A stretch of 64,000 nt of DNA from Daphnia carinata (taxonomy: Eukaryota; Arthropoda; Branchiopoda; Diplostraca; Daphniidae): contig NC_081331.1 of NCBI RefSeq assembly GCF_022539665.2, positions 9,145,534 through 9,209,533 of the forward strand, written 5' to 3'. The translations under genes were made by a program, and so were the position numbers. The notes beneath the pieces were generated by a model. That model did not search any database. It was given only the letters and a program-made list of their open reading frames with translations, and was not told where the DNA came from. This document shows positions 45,586 through 57,525 of this stretch, one piece after another (position 1 is the stretch's first letter; each line of letters opens with the position of its first letter).

Positions 45586-45702
45586 AATCACTACCGATCC
45601 AGACGATGAACCCCTCGTCACACCTAAGGTTTTTCTTTTAAATCACCATGGTTTTCCTTTACCTGTAATATAGCAACAGCAACGGTAGGAATAAGAGCAG
45701 GA

Positions 45703-45969
45703 TTACCGAGTTCGGGCAAGATGTTGAACGGCTTTTCTGCGTTTGTAGAATTCCTGGACAATCGTCCTAGGCGTCGTGCTACCATGGTTAATCTCGATCA
45801 ACCGTAGAACGAAAACTCCATCGCAACCCAAATAATGGATGGTAAAAGAAGGGCAATCGCTTCGCTGGTTGTCATCTTCTTCGTCGTTATTCATGCTGGG
45901 CAGTAAATAATGTTCAACGAATTCTGTGCGAATAGAAACCAAGCAGTTCTTGTAGCACCAAACTGCCAA
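45703..45969 (-). pseudogene. Possible innexin C-terminal fragment
   Basis: The segment YLGCDGVFVLRLIEINHG followed by TPRTIVQEFYKRR resembles the C-terminal tail of some innexins (gap junction proteins), which carry a GxDGVFxLRLI motif. No membrane-spanning segments are found upstream, so only a fragment is present. The identification rests on one motif from memory and is weak. Confidence 0.3.
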
Positions 45970-46094
45970 ACTCAGTCAACAAATTTTCTTATACGTAACC
46001 AAGTTTTTCAGCATTCCCTAATTTCTCACTGGTAACACAAAAGTAACGCTAAGATTAAGCTAAGACAGCAACTTAAGCTAAGACTGGTCGAGCC

Positions 46095-46176
46095 CCTGTC
46101 TGCTCATCAAACCACTCTCTGCTCGTCAACCTACTCACTGCCCATCAATCCACTCTCTGCCCGTAAAACCACTCTC
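46095..46176. repeat. Stray fragment of the Helitron minisatellite
   Basis: CTGCCCATCAATCCACTCTC-type units, about four copies, match the minisatellite in Helitrons A, C and D, but no Helitron ends flank it. Confidence 0.6.
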
Positions 46177-47209
46177 GGTTTTGTGGCTGACACTTGCTTC
46201 TCTGGTTTCGTGGACCCTAATCGCAATATCCAATGGCTAATAAAAATTTCATCTATGTTGTTATTTTTTCTTTTAACGCATTTATTTATTTATCTCAGTT
46301 GTTTCTGATGTACAACGGAATATCAAATATGAGATATTCCATACAAAGATTTTTACATTAACTGTTCGCGCCGAACTACGTCCTCCTTACAAAATGTGTG
46401 TGCAACACAATCTGGCATAGTAAATTGAGCTTATGTCCTACAAAATATGAAGTACCTGTACCCTTATACATATTGACATCCTTTTTCCTTTCCATTAAAA
46501 ATCCAATCAAAAATCCACCGCTTAACTAAAATTTATAATACAAATTTTAATAGTTCAAAAGAATAAAAAAAAAAAAATACGTGGAAATACTTTTCGTGCA
46601 GATGGCTTATTATTTACTAGCTTCAACTAACCTGCGCTATACCTAAATACAAAATACTGGCAAAAAAAATTTTGCCGTACGAGAAATGTTTCCTATCGTT
46701 TTCCAACTTTCTTTCATGATTCTATTTGATCATTTCCGATGTTTGCATCGGTTATCTTCGATCCAAGTTTCTTATCTATTACTATTGGACCATTCAAATC
46801 GGAATGCACACATTTGGTCGACAACACGTTCTTGTAAAGCCATCTAACATAAAGTTTGATTTTTATTATTGGATATATGGATGAAATGGCCTAGGATTTA
46901 TCATCGGAGCAGCAATTGCCGGTGCCTTTGGTAGTTGGTTTGCGGTAGTTCATTCACAGCGAACGTCGATTACTCAGGATATTTGAATAAGACCTGACAA
47001 GGCATGTAACAACCTCAGTTGAGACCTAGTACACTGAGGACTTGTTTTGTTTAAACTGAAGCCGGATTTTCAGGCACAATGTATTGAACCCACTAAAAAT
47101 TTCCTTCGCCATGTTTTAAGCCGTTAAAAACCCTTGCTGCTACAACAAATGGTTTTGATATTATATCATTTCAAAAATAGCCGAACAAATTTTAAAAAGT
47201 TGTGGATTT
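46177..47209. other. Gene-less spacer
   Basis: AT-rich sequence. The 3' UTR of the CAP gene probably occupies the right part. Nothing else is supported. Confidence 0.4.
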
Positions 47210-48559
47210 TCAAGCACACAATCCGTCGTTGTTTGAAGTCGGAGCTGGACAGGCAGATCCAGCGGCTCCTTGAGCGTAAACTGGGGAATTTACATAATTT
47301 CCAGTCGGTCCATAGTTACAGACATAGAGCCTATTGTAGGGAAAATCTTCTCCAAAAGTCTGACCACATCAAAGACAGGGTCAACGTCAAAGTCAAATTG
47401 CTTAAGAAGAAAAAATGTCTTACAGCAGTCGATTGATAGTAAGCCACTCCACAGCCTACGGTATAAGTAGTAGCCCATACAACTTGAGTGTAATGGCCAA
47501 TAACAGCAGGTGGACTTGATCTGTATCATCAGATTTTATGAAAATTAACGCTCCTACAGTAGAAAATACGCGACTTGGTAAAATTTTCTTACGGAAAGCT
47601 TGTAACATAAGCAGGTGTCATGGCCAAAACTTCATCGTACCAAGACGTAACAGCTGCAGGCCAATTAGATGAGTCTAACGAGTCGGAAGAAGCCCCAGAA
47701 ATGTAAATATTCTGACCCACTCGGAATCGAGCTATTGGTATATAAAATCCATGTCAAATACCGAAAATAAATAGACTGATCACTGGACAGAGTATAGTGT
47801 AATATAAAAATTTGACTTACGGACGTTACGGCACTTGTCGTGGTGAAACACGCACTGCTGGGCGTGTGTTTGCGCCATTACGGCCAACTCCTCATCCCAG
47901 ATCTTAACAAAATACAGACATTTAAAATACCATAACATTCCAAAGGGATTTACAGTATGTTTTTACGGTGAAAAAAAAAAGGAGTTTTTTCGTACCAATT
48001 GCCTCATGTTAGACGCCGATGGCTGAGGACCTGGAATTCCGCTAGTCTCGAGACCCTTGGCAACTTTGCGCCGGTAATCATTATGCATCTGTAAAATGAT
48101 GTCGATTTCTTCAGCGTTGACACTCGATTTTGTTGGATACGATGGTAAACAAGCTGCTCCCCAGGTTGAATTCTATTTGTAACAAAATGAATATCGTGAA
48201 TTCATTATCATTGTCTTTGAATATGTTTAAGAGTATACCGAATATTTGCATAGGGTATTTTCGCTAGGTACGCTGCACGTAGCAATGTTGCAGTATTCAT
48301 TTTGAGCTATGGGGCTCAATGTCGTGGCGGTTGGCTTCAAAGTCGACAAGGTATTGGTGCAACTACACACCGTAGTTGGCTGCAACGTCATCTGGGCCTC
48401 CTTTTCATACAAAAGTGATTAATTAAGCACCAGAATAGTTAAAAACAAATTTGAATATAAGCAAAAATGTCCTGGTAGTTTTTTTTTTTCATGAAAATTA
48501 CTTACTCCGCAAGCGGATAGGGTGACCGTGATCACCAAGGATACAGCGAAAAATTTCAT
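47210..48559 (-). CDS. CAP-superfamily secreted protein (antigen 5/CRISP-like), intact
   Basis: Seven exons on -: 48,559-48,506, 48,400-48,239, 48,172-47,996, 47,902-47,821, 47,731-47,593, 47,520-47,424 and 47,359-47,210. They join in frame (286 residues) with GT-AG introns of 64-105 bp. Exon 1 encodes a signal peptide ([18 protein letters not shown]). Exon 2 is Thr/Cys-rich and ends in a [18 protein letters not shown] motif. The CAP fold then runs through [49 protein letters not shown] (CAP signature 1) and [11 protein letters not shown] (signature 2), to the stop at 47,212-47,210. CAP proteins are extracellular; roles include venom allergens, sperm-binding and defence proteins, and this one's role cannot be told from sequence. 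It is the only clearly intact gene between 37 and 55 kb. Confidence 0.88.
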
Positions 48560-50485
48560 TTCGACGAGAGTGGAACAAGCAAACAATGCTCTGTGTATAT
48601 AAGCTGTTTCATACCTCGTTATTTATACATTTCTTTTTTCCGGATTGTAAGCGTATCACAAAATTTGGAACGCAAGTGTTTAATTCGAAGCGGATCCAGC
48701 TGCATTTACTGCGCGAAGTTGTTGACTGAAATAAAGTTTGCGCTCCAATTAAAACTAGGGTACCTCAGAATACGAAAAACAAAGAAGTGTAATAAACATA
48801 CTCGGGTGTCGTGTTCGTCTGTAAAATAAAACGGATCTTATGAAAATCTAGGGCGTCCGAGTCGGGGGTTGATGAACGCAACTAGGACACCACATGTTGT
48901 CACTTATGTGTCGAATAAATCCATTGCGTATGACATTTTTTTCGTCGTAGATCTCGATGAAAAGATTGTGAAACGCACCAGGCATATGTTGTTCCCTTTC
49001 TTCTCTGTAATAAATAAAGACAAGCGGCAAAAAGTTCTGTGTTAAGTTAGAATATTAATAACGAGCGACAGTATGACACTGACTAAGACATTTTGGAGTG
49101 TGATAAAAAAGAAGTGAGTACTGGCTATCTCAACGTGAAGAAGCTCCTAGAAAAGAAGCTCCTCGTGTTAAAGAGAGCAGTTGCGTTTGTTTGGGGAAAG
49201 ATAACAATAATTGTTTATTCATTTGATGCATGTTATGACGGTCTAATTGCTTTAGTATGTGATTTAGCGCTTTAAGATTTGTAAGTTCTAACAGCTAAAC
49301 CCAATAGGTGGACTAAATTTAATAGTTGTAGTAGGCCATGCAACTGGTCTGTAGTAATGGGCAAGAAGATGGCGGTTTGTACCAAGTCTCATAAAGTTGT
49401 GATAAGACATAACTAGTCAACTTGCAAAATCATGCATATATTCTGAATCAGCACAACAATTCCAATTTCAATTCAAATACCTACCTTTGTTGAGCTAGAG
49501 GTATATCTCTACCTTTGTTCCTTCTTCCTACTAGAGCTCAGTCCAATTCTGAGACTACTAGCGGAAGCTACTGGCGCGACATACGATTTGTTTTGTTTTT
49601 TTCAGTTTCGTGTCAGTGTCTTCTGACAGAAAGCCTATCTCAGGTTTTGCTTAATAAGAAATCGTATCCTGTGAACTTATCTCAACCCTTCTGTTTGCAG
49701 TTTTTGATACTTTGAAAAATGTTTCTGATATTCACGCATCTCCTATCCGGTGCCGATTGATGATCTTTAAATTACCAAGTTGCACTAAAATAAACAGCAG
49801 CTACGTCACTTGCCCTTAAACATCGGAACACAAGACGGCGGGGTTGTTTTTTCAAGGCTTCCTTTCGGTATTCCGTGTTCTTTCGTGATGTTTTTCCTCA
49901 TCGACTCGCATACGTATGTGCCTTCTCTCCCGTTTTATTTTCAATATTAGCCTTAGCCATTACACCATGGTAGGTTACAAGAACGTGACAATTTTTTTTT
50001 TGCCTTCTCTCCCCTCCCGCCTCCTCTTTATACATGTTGATATCAGATCAAACTTATCTCTTGTTAACCAATCACTAATTGATTAACGGTTTAATCTAAG
50101 GTTTGTGTAATTAATTGCAATTGTTTTTTTTCCTACTTACTTTTCGTCTTCACCATCCATTGCTTGAGTTTCGTGCTTTAGCTTCGTATCGATGATGCCG
50201 AATGTAATTTTTTGGCTGACAGTTTTGAACGGATAGGAAAAACAGGTATCTATTTTGAAAGGATAGTGAACAGAGGTATTTTACGTTTCTCTTTCATTCC
50301 AAGTGCCTTGGAAATAAAGAACGTATTTTAACCTACCTTGTTTTTCATTGATTCAAAATATTAATTGTACGTAATTTTTCAAATTCCTGGTATATCCGCA
50401 GAAATGGATAAATTTTACACTTGTTTGTAGTAGAAACGACGACAAAAGGTCGAATATCAAATTTATTGATCGCTCAATGCTTGTC
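48560..50485. other. Gene-less spacer
   Basis: It contains the presumed CAP promoter next to 48,559, T-rich tracts and short open frames with no recognisable similarity. A segment near 49,568 (CTGGCGCGACATA) resembles 24,528 at the Helitron B 3' end, but the match is short. Confidence 0.4.
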
Positions 50486-51255
50486 TTAATCTATCATTTC
50501 TTCATCTCTGCAAGCAGAGTGCAGCAGTTTACGGCGGATTTCTGGTGTCAACGTATGGTGCTTGTGAACAGTGTTTAGCTGAAGGAGCGCCTGTTTCTGT
50601 TCGCTACTAAGATCCGCTTTTTATCGCTGACAAAACGTCAACAGCGATTGATGCCACAAAACGGGCATTTTCCTGGAATGGAGCTGAAATCTGTAACAAA
50701 AAACATTTCAAAACGTTAACTAAAGAGTTTTATCGAATCTGCATTCGACCATAAAAACTCACTTGACGAAATGGTGAACAGCTGCATCAACTACGCGATA
50801 CGGCACAGCGTATTTTTTGTCGAAAAAGATCCGCAGAAAAATTGAATTTGATCCCATGTAGACATTTCAGCTAGCTTCCATATGGCTGCAGCAAAGTGTA
50901 AGACAGGGATGGAGCATTGCGAAATGACGGAGCCCACAATGAAAGCTTCTCGTAAGGTGCAGCTGCCACTCCGGGGTAGCTTATTAGAAAGGTAAAGACA
51001 AAATAATAGTTCGAAATTTTGCTTGTATGACCTCACAGAGTGGCAGAATAAATCAGTAAAAAAACGCCACAGGTTTAAAAAGAGCTTTCCGCAGAGCTTG
51101 ATAAAGATGAAATAAGTCAACATTATCATAATAAATCCATGAACTAGTAACGAACTTCAACGCTAGACAACCAAACAGAAATACCGAATTTGTTCCCAGT
51201 TCTGCAAAGGATGGATGAGTTTGATCACTTTTGATAGATTTCCACTACGATAGCG
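50486..51255 (-). pseudogene. Bystin (BYSL/Enp1)-like gene copy, degraded
   Basis: Reading down on -, a piece near 51,235 gives YRSGNLSKVIKLIHPLQNWE. Then come [20 protein letters not shown] and [13 protein letters not shown] (about 50,970-50,860), a frameshift, and [20 protein letters not shown] ending at a good donor near 50,765. A later exon (50,690-50,486) encodes MPVLWHQSLLTFCQR, then an in-frame TAA, then SSEQKQALLQLNTVHKHH and a C-terminus RDEEMID. This is the bystin C-terminal half, a 40S ribosome biogenesis factor. The retained intron shows a DNA-level duplicate; the stop and shifts show it is dead. Confidence 0.8.
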
Positions 51256-51671
51256 TTGTAAAATTGATGCTACACTGCGGTAAAAGGATTTTACACGTAG
51301 ATCACGCTAGAAATTTGACACCTACGAATGAAAACATTCAAATGTTTAGCTTTTGTCATTGATACATGAATAACACTAACTACTACTTTCTATTTCAGAA
51401 AACTGAATTTGGATCTCAGTCTGTTTTCTGTTATTTTTCCATGATAATGTTAGTCAGATAAAGCCACCCAAAGTGAAGTGAGGCCAAGCCTTGTCTTTAA
51501 AGGCTGAAGTGGTGCAAAGAAAATTTTGTCGGAATAGCGCCAACCCTGCTTGTCTATAGCAAGCGGCAAGAGCCTATGCCGAAAGATCATGCTGTAAACA
51601 AAAGCTTTTTAACGTAGTGGTTCGGTTCTATCCCACACTACGTTAGTTGAAACCTTTTGTTATTTTACCTC
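51256..51671. other. Short spacer between two pseudogenes
   Basis: No coding frame or repeat end is evident. The bystin-like (-) and Dicer-like (+) copies diverge from here. Confidence 0.4.
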
Positions 51672-54610
51672 AGTGGAATGTTTTGAATTTGCTAAATCCA
51701 AAAACACCATTGCATGTTTGAAAGCAGATTTGGAGAAAATGTTTGTTGCTGTAATGTTAATTCCTGCAAAAGCTTTTGAAGTTTGCAGGTATGTTTTTGT
51801 ATTATGCTCAGTATTCTAAGGTATCTGTCTGATGATCTATTTAATCAGTTTACCCCAACAACTCGAGAGGTTTTTCCTCAGTGTACCTTACACCAACAGT
51901 TAAATTGGCACTTCAGTGATCTGCCTACTTACATCATCACAACTCCTTTGATGGTGGGAATTTTTCACAAGAAAAAGTTGTAATACAATGGAATTGTCAG
52001 AGGTATGTCTAAGCATATGAGTATTTTGAAAATATGATATAACATCTGTTGCTTTTTTCTAGATGGAAAGATGAGTTAGGAAAAGCCAAGTGCTTTTTAT
52101 GATTTATATGGTTTTCCTTTGAGCTATCCAGAAAGACTTCTTTGAAGTGAACAAGCTTAAGTTGTTGATATTGGATGACTACCATAATGTTATGAATGAC
52201 GAAGCTTTGAAAACAATATTGGCTTTATATGAAAAGCCAGCAAATAGTCTACATCCAGAATCCTGAGAGTAACTGCATCAGTTGTCAATAACATATGCAA
52301 GCCAATGGAACTATCTCATTTGATATCTATTCTGGAAAACAAATTGCAGTCAGCTATTTCCACTTCAAACAATGTTTAATCGGAATTACGGTGAGGAACC
52401 ATTAGCATTAAAATTATGATTTCTTCAAGTCGCCCAACGCAGTAGTGTGAAATATCCTTAAAGTCCGAAGCCACTCGTTTCGAGCTAGAAATTATGGATA
52501 GCGTTCAGCAGTTGAACAATTATCGTCGAGACAGTCGGTACAATTCAACAGAATACTATGAGCAAAACTACCTTAAAGAAATTCCCGATTCCTGGCTTGA
52601 ACCTGTGATCTACTTGAGAGTATATCCAAATCATTCAAAATTTTGGTAAAAGATATAGCATATCTTAATTAATAATTGTGGGTTACTGTTAGTGGTTGTA
52701 GTTATTGGTAATATTGTTTTGTTTGTGTAGCAGGTTTTGATTTTCTTTCTTTGTCTTTATTGATTTTCTTTATAGAAAGAATGTACCCTTATCTCGGTTG
52801 CAACTCACAACTATTTCGTTATCTTAGGTCCTTGGGGGAGCAGACCGTGCTGCTCTGGTGTACCTCATTCATTTAGAAAAATTTAAAACCAAAGCAGCTT
52901 ATGAAAGACACTGTCTTCTTCTGTGCTTAGTCTTCACAGTTTTACTTGAAATGCGGTTGGCTTTCTAATGGTAGTGATATCAAAGTAATTTTCATTCTTT
53001 ATATTCCATTTTGTAGGTCACTGTGCGAAGAAAAATTTCAGTGATACTCCGAATATGAACGTAGAATAGTTTAGCCACCCTAAAGTTCTTCGCCTTTTGG
53101 ACGTACTCTGCATTTATCCACCGCCAATAACTTCAAAATTGCCCGGAAACAACGATCCATCAGAGCAAACCGATTCCGCCGTATTAGTTCATGCTGACGA
53201 TCTCGCTGATCAAGTTCAAAAATTGCCCACGGAAACATTACAGCCCGTAGAGTTACCTGAGAATGGCCCGTCCTTTGTGCGTCGGTCAACAACTCAGTCG
53301 GGTCACATAAATCGTCGCAGTCGTCCCGATTTCCCTGCACGTCATCACCAAATTCGAGAAGCCGCTTATCAGCTATGTCGAATGATTTTCACTGAGAGGC
53401 GTACCACAACCAAATTACTTTATCATCTTGTAAAGGTTATCAAAAGATGATGTTACATTATCATTGTTGGATTAAATATTTTAATTTATTGTTGTCTAGG
53501 ATGTAAGTCGATGCGACCCTCAGTTAGCGCATCTAAGCCCTCACTATATTGTTCATCGGGTTGAAGACATGACCGTTAAGAAAATAGAACGTGAAGATCG
53601 GAAGCAAGAAGACGTTATGAAACGGTTTAGTAGTCGTGATTGTAATATTCTCGTAGCCATGAGCGTTTTCGAGGATAGTATTGACATTCCAGCGTGCAAC
53701 CTGGTTATGCGGAACGATTTGCCACAAATTTACTGGGCGTATGTTCATTCAAAGGCTCGAGCGCGCGCTAAAAAATACCATTATATTCTGATGGTCGAGA
53801 AGGATAGATAGATAGATAGGATAGAAGGATAGATGAATTTCTGGTGAATCTCGCTCACTTCCATGCCATTGAACAAATTCTGCCAAGCAAAAGTGGCTAT
53901 CACAACTCTTTCGCCGAGTTCGTCAATCACAGTGAAGATGTGCTCAATAATATTGGGAAACCGTACACTTCTGGTGACGCTTCAAAATATTATGCGTCTT
54001 TACAAATCGCCATCATTAACAGGTATAACGCAAACAGGTTTAAAATGAAAACGACTGTAATTTTCAGAAAGATAATATTTGTAGATATTGCGCAAAGTTG
54101 CCCAGTGATTGTTTCACGCGGCTTATTTCTATTTGGAAAATATGAACAGTAAAGCGAGAATACGTTGCCTCATTTGTATGGGACAAGTGGTCCGAAATAT
54201 TTCAGACAAGTAATGCAGCAGAGAAAATATGCTCGGATGTAGCTTATATTTGCTCATTACAACTACCAATAAAATTCTCCTTTGCGGCAAACTGTATCAG
54301 GTCTTCCCATGCCGTCAAAAGTTACAGCAAACGATTGCAGTGCCGGAAGCGTGTCGGTTATTGCACCAGCAAAAAAGCTGGACGATAACTTTAATCCCAC
54401 TTAAAAGGAAAATCGTTGACTGGAGGAGGAGGAATATAACGCCGATTTGGAAGATAAAATTGTTTCCAACAATGTGCCACGTCCGGGCACTACAAAAAAT
54501 CACCAAATCGAAGACAGTAGCGTAGCAATATCGCCTTCAACGCCGCAGAAACGAAAAAGTAAGGAAGAGAAAAAGAGCACGGGAGTTTCTTTATTGGATA
54601 TCGCCTAAAC
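51672..54610 (+). pseudogene. Dicer-like gene copy, degraded, without RNase III part
   Basis: Fragments on + follow the order of the Dicer N-terminal half. KNTIACLKADLEKMFVAVML (about 51,700) is where the family has its Walker A loop, whose glycines and GKT are lost. LLILDDYHNVMNDEALKTIL (52,160-52,220) stands in the DExH position, and RVTASVVNN (52,265) follows. Then come LNNYRRDSRYNS (52,520), a helicase C-terminal piece RFSSRDCNILVAMSVFEDSI (53,620-53,690) and HSKARARAKKYHYILM. A DUF283-like piece with YASLQIAIINRYNA (53,990) and a platform-region piece ACRLLHQQK (54,340) come last. Intron remnants (about 53,430-53,499) are retained. No PAZ or RNase III sequence follows. Stops and shifts are frequent. 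Confidence 0.8.
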
Positions 54611-54706
54611 AGATGCAGGATCTAGCCTGAAGAATCGCAATTCTTTTAATCCAATAAAACTAGTAAGTGCCCATAGTGTATTTTTATATTAATAAGGGGA
54701 GAATAG

Positions 54707-55118
54707 CAGTGTTCTGTCGAATAAAACTTTCAAATAAAATTTCGAATAGAATAACGCAAAAAATCGAATATTTTATTCGTTATTCGTCGAATAAAAATGT
54801 CCTTATTCGTATTCGTTATTCTTATTCGTTGTAATTTCGTATTTTGTCATTTCGAATACAATTTCGAATAAGTAATTTTCTTGTAGGACAGGCAGTCTTG
54901 TTTTGATTGCTGTCCTGTTTTTTTCTGAAGGTAGGCTAAATGCCACTTTTATTCGATATTTGATTCGAAAATTTACTCGTTATTCGTTATTCGAAAATTA
55001 TTCGTATTCGCGAATAAAACGTCCATTTTATTCGTTATTCTTATTCGTATTCGTTTACTTGGCTTATCCGTATTCGTTTACAAACGAATCAAGTTTTTTC
55101 TTATTCGACAGAACACTG
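54707..55118. mobile_element. 412-bp hAT-type MITE with 8-bp target duplication
   Basis: The left end CAGTGTTCTGTCGAATAA (54,707) is matched inverted at 55,101-55,118. The 8-bp direct repeat GAGAATAG flanks both sides (54,699-54,706 and 55,119-55,126). CAGNG-type ends and an 8-bp duplication are diagnostic of hAT. The interior is a dense run of TTATTCG/CGAATAA motifs without a transposase. Confidence 0.88.
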
Positions 55119-55301
55119 GAGAATAGCCGAAGGTTTCCACATTTGTGTGGGCTGACATCTAGCGGCGAGACTGAGCTTGTTTCAGCATGTTCCACTCAGC
55201 ATTATGGAATTGATCGCAGTCTTTACGTCGTAGTCTGCGTTTATGTGTGATTGTTATGCAATGGTTCTAAAAACTTGACGATTATTTTGTAAACTTCTGA
55301 A

Positions 55302-55947
55302 ATGGCAGCCCGTATAGCAGCTTCCGCAACTGTACGCGCAGTTAAAGCAAGAAAACCATTTCCTACTCGTGCTGCCCTTGTTCTTGTAAGTATGTTTTCA
55401 AACATGAAGTGGTCAACATAACATTCCATTGTTCCATGTGTACATAATTCCTAATGCATTAAAAAGGATACTCTTCTTAAATCATATTTTTATGCCTATT
55501 TTGGGTGGTGATATACTCAGACTCCTAGTGCAGTTAAGCGAGTCAAGCAACTTACCGAAGGCAAAGATGATCATGTGAGTTTTCATTTTATACTGTTAGA
55601 TACACATTTTATTGTTGGTTTTTTTTTATCCAGGTTGGATTAAGGATAGGTGTGAAGCAGAGAGGTTGCAATGGATTTAGTTACACTTTAGATTTTGCAG
55701 CAAAAAAAGACAAACTTGATGAAGAAGTACTTCAAGATGGTAATATATAGCTTCTTACAAGCAAGCAAAATAAACATTATGTATTATTGCACTTCTAGGA
55801 GTTCGGATTTTTGTTGATATGAAAGCCCAACTTCATTTGTTAGGAACAGAAATGGATTTTGTTGAAAATGAACTCTCATCAGAATTTGTATTCAATAATC
55901 CAAACATAAAAGGGACATGTGGATGTGGAGAAAGTTTCTCTGTGTGA
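55302..55947 (+). CDS. ISCA1: ISCA1-type iron-sulfur cluster assembly protein, intact
   Basis: Four exons (55,302-55,385, 55,521-55,574, 55,634-55,739 and 55,799-55,947) join to 130 residues, with GT-AG introns of 59-135 bp. The N-terminus (MAARIAASATVRAVKARKPF) is basic and suits mitochondrial import. The A-type carrier domain has RGCNGFSYTLDF and the C-terminal GTCGCGESF, giving the three conserved cysteines that bind the cluster. Length and ending match the ISCA1 family. In mitochondria this protein, with ISCA2, matures [4Fe-4S] clusters for enzymes of the citric acid cycle and lipoate synthesis. It converges on the STIL-like gene with about 180 bp between stops. Confidence 0.92.
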
Positions 55948-56130
55948 TAAAAATGAACAGTAGAACCTTAATTGACTGTACATATTTAAAGGGTTAGTAC
56001 ATACATAGATAATAACAGCAATACATAGTCAAATACCAGAGCTTTTTAAATTTAATATACTGATCCGACAGCAAACACTAATGCGTATGTGATGTGAGAA
56101 TCTTTCAGAAAAGCAAGTACAACGCCATTC

Positions 56131-57525
56131 TTAACGAGAGGAAGATTCTGCATATTCGTGAAGGCCATAACGTTCGAGATATTGCTGGGACGACATACTC
56201 ATTTCTACTGATTTTGAAGTTTTAAATTTATAATCTGAAGTCTTGTTTTCAACGGGCTTCGATTGTCCAAGATATTTCTCAGCCAAACGCTCCATTTCCA
56301 CACTTTGATCCGTTTCCTTACGTGCATCCCAGGCATAGCTGAGTTTGGCGTTCGAACGAGGATAATAGACTGGGTTACGTGGAGTACTAAAATGACAAGA
56401 CAGAACAACTTTAGCATAACACCCATTAAAAAAAAAATAAGAATAATCTATTACTTTAATGCAAATGGATTGATGAAACTGATTCCGAGTTCTTGCACGC
56501 GTTGCATCGTTACTTTACGAGTAGGGTTTTCCGGGAACATGTCGTGGAACACATGCCTTTCTGGTGTTCTATTCTCAACATTCATATCTGGAGCTTTTTC
56601 CATGAGTGGTTTTCTGCCATTAGTAATGTTGGCTTGTGCCAATAGCTTTTGAACATGTTCCATAACATTCTCACATGATTCAGTACTTTCATCTGATTGT
56701 TCAGAAACAGATTCTTGATATTCTTGCATGTTGACCACAAAGGATTGCTGGGGACTTGGTGGTTGTTCCACAATTGTCTCAAGTTGGAGATCTCTGAAAG
56801 TTAATGTTATCTCTGTACGATCCTGTTGTTGACGTGCAGTGGGAGAATCACTATGGGAGTGGGGGAAAAATCGGGCAGATGGATGACACTTGGGACTTTG
56901 AATGTCAAAATATGATGATGTTTGGGTGGCACCATTAGCTCTTGGCTTATCTCCTAATTGGTCTTGTAATCTTTCTTGATATTGAAGAAGCTGTTTGACT
57001 TGTTTCTGGAGGAGATCAAGTTGCCTATTCTGATCTTGAATGAGTTCTTTGATATCTGGGTCAACAGATGGAGACATGACAATACCAGTGGCATTTGGTG
57101 GTGGTGTTTTACAACCACATGGTGGTGTATTTTTTGCCCAACTGTAGAATTTTAATTGAAAATGCATTTAAGTTTTGATAATATTTGTTGAATTTTACCT
57201 TGCAGTCTTTTTGAGAACTGAAAGTGGAGTCAGTTGAGGAATAAAACCTGGGCTTTTGACAGGTGAGGTTTGAGTAATGGTACCTCGGGGTTGGAGGGAT
57301 TCTTTAAAGTTGGTTAATACATCTCCGGAGTACAATGATGGTTCAGACACTTGGGGTGGAATTTCCAAACCCTGAAACTTTGAAAACAAAACAGCAATCA
57401 GCTTTATGTATTACAGATATTATCTAGAATTTCTTATTTACCCTATTAATTAAGAAAGGCCTTGGTAATCTAGGCTCGTTAATACTCATGCTTGAGTCAC
57501 CTAGCTCGTTATCAGATGTAAACAT
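56131..57525 (-). CDS. STIL/Ana2/SAS-5-type centriole duplication protein, intact
   Basis: Four exons on -: 57,525-57,442, 57,371-57,199, 57,141-56,455 and 56,386-56,131. They join to 399 residues, close to the size of insect Ana2 and far shorter than vertebrate STIL. A short proline-rich N-terminal motif (NEPRLPRPF) resembles the Sas4/CPAP-binding site of the family (inference). A coiled coil follows (DIKELIQDQNRQLDLLQKQV and about 20 more residues), then an acidic, Ser-rich region. The C-terminal STAN-like motif is MSMSSQQYLERYGLHEY. In the family, phosphorylation of the STAN motif by Plk4 recruits Sas6 to start cartwheel assembly. An alternative acceptor six bases upstream of exon 2 would add FQ. 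The identity rests on the coiled coil plus the STAN motif. Confidence 0.72.

Noticed and set aside
55302-55947. Idea that the ISCA1 gene is a magnetoreceptor gene (MagR)
   Set aside because: That name comes from a disputed proposal; the sequence only supports the conserved iron-sulfur assembly function.
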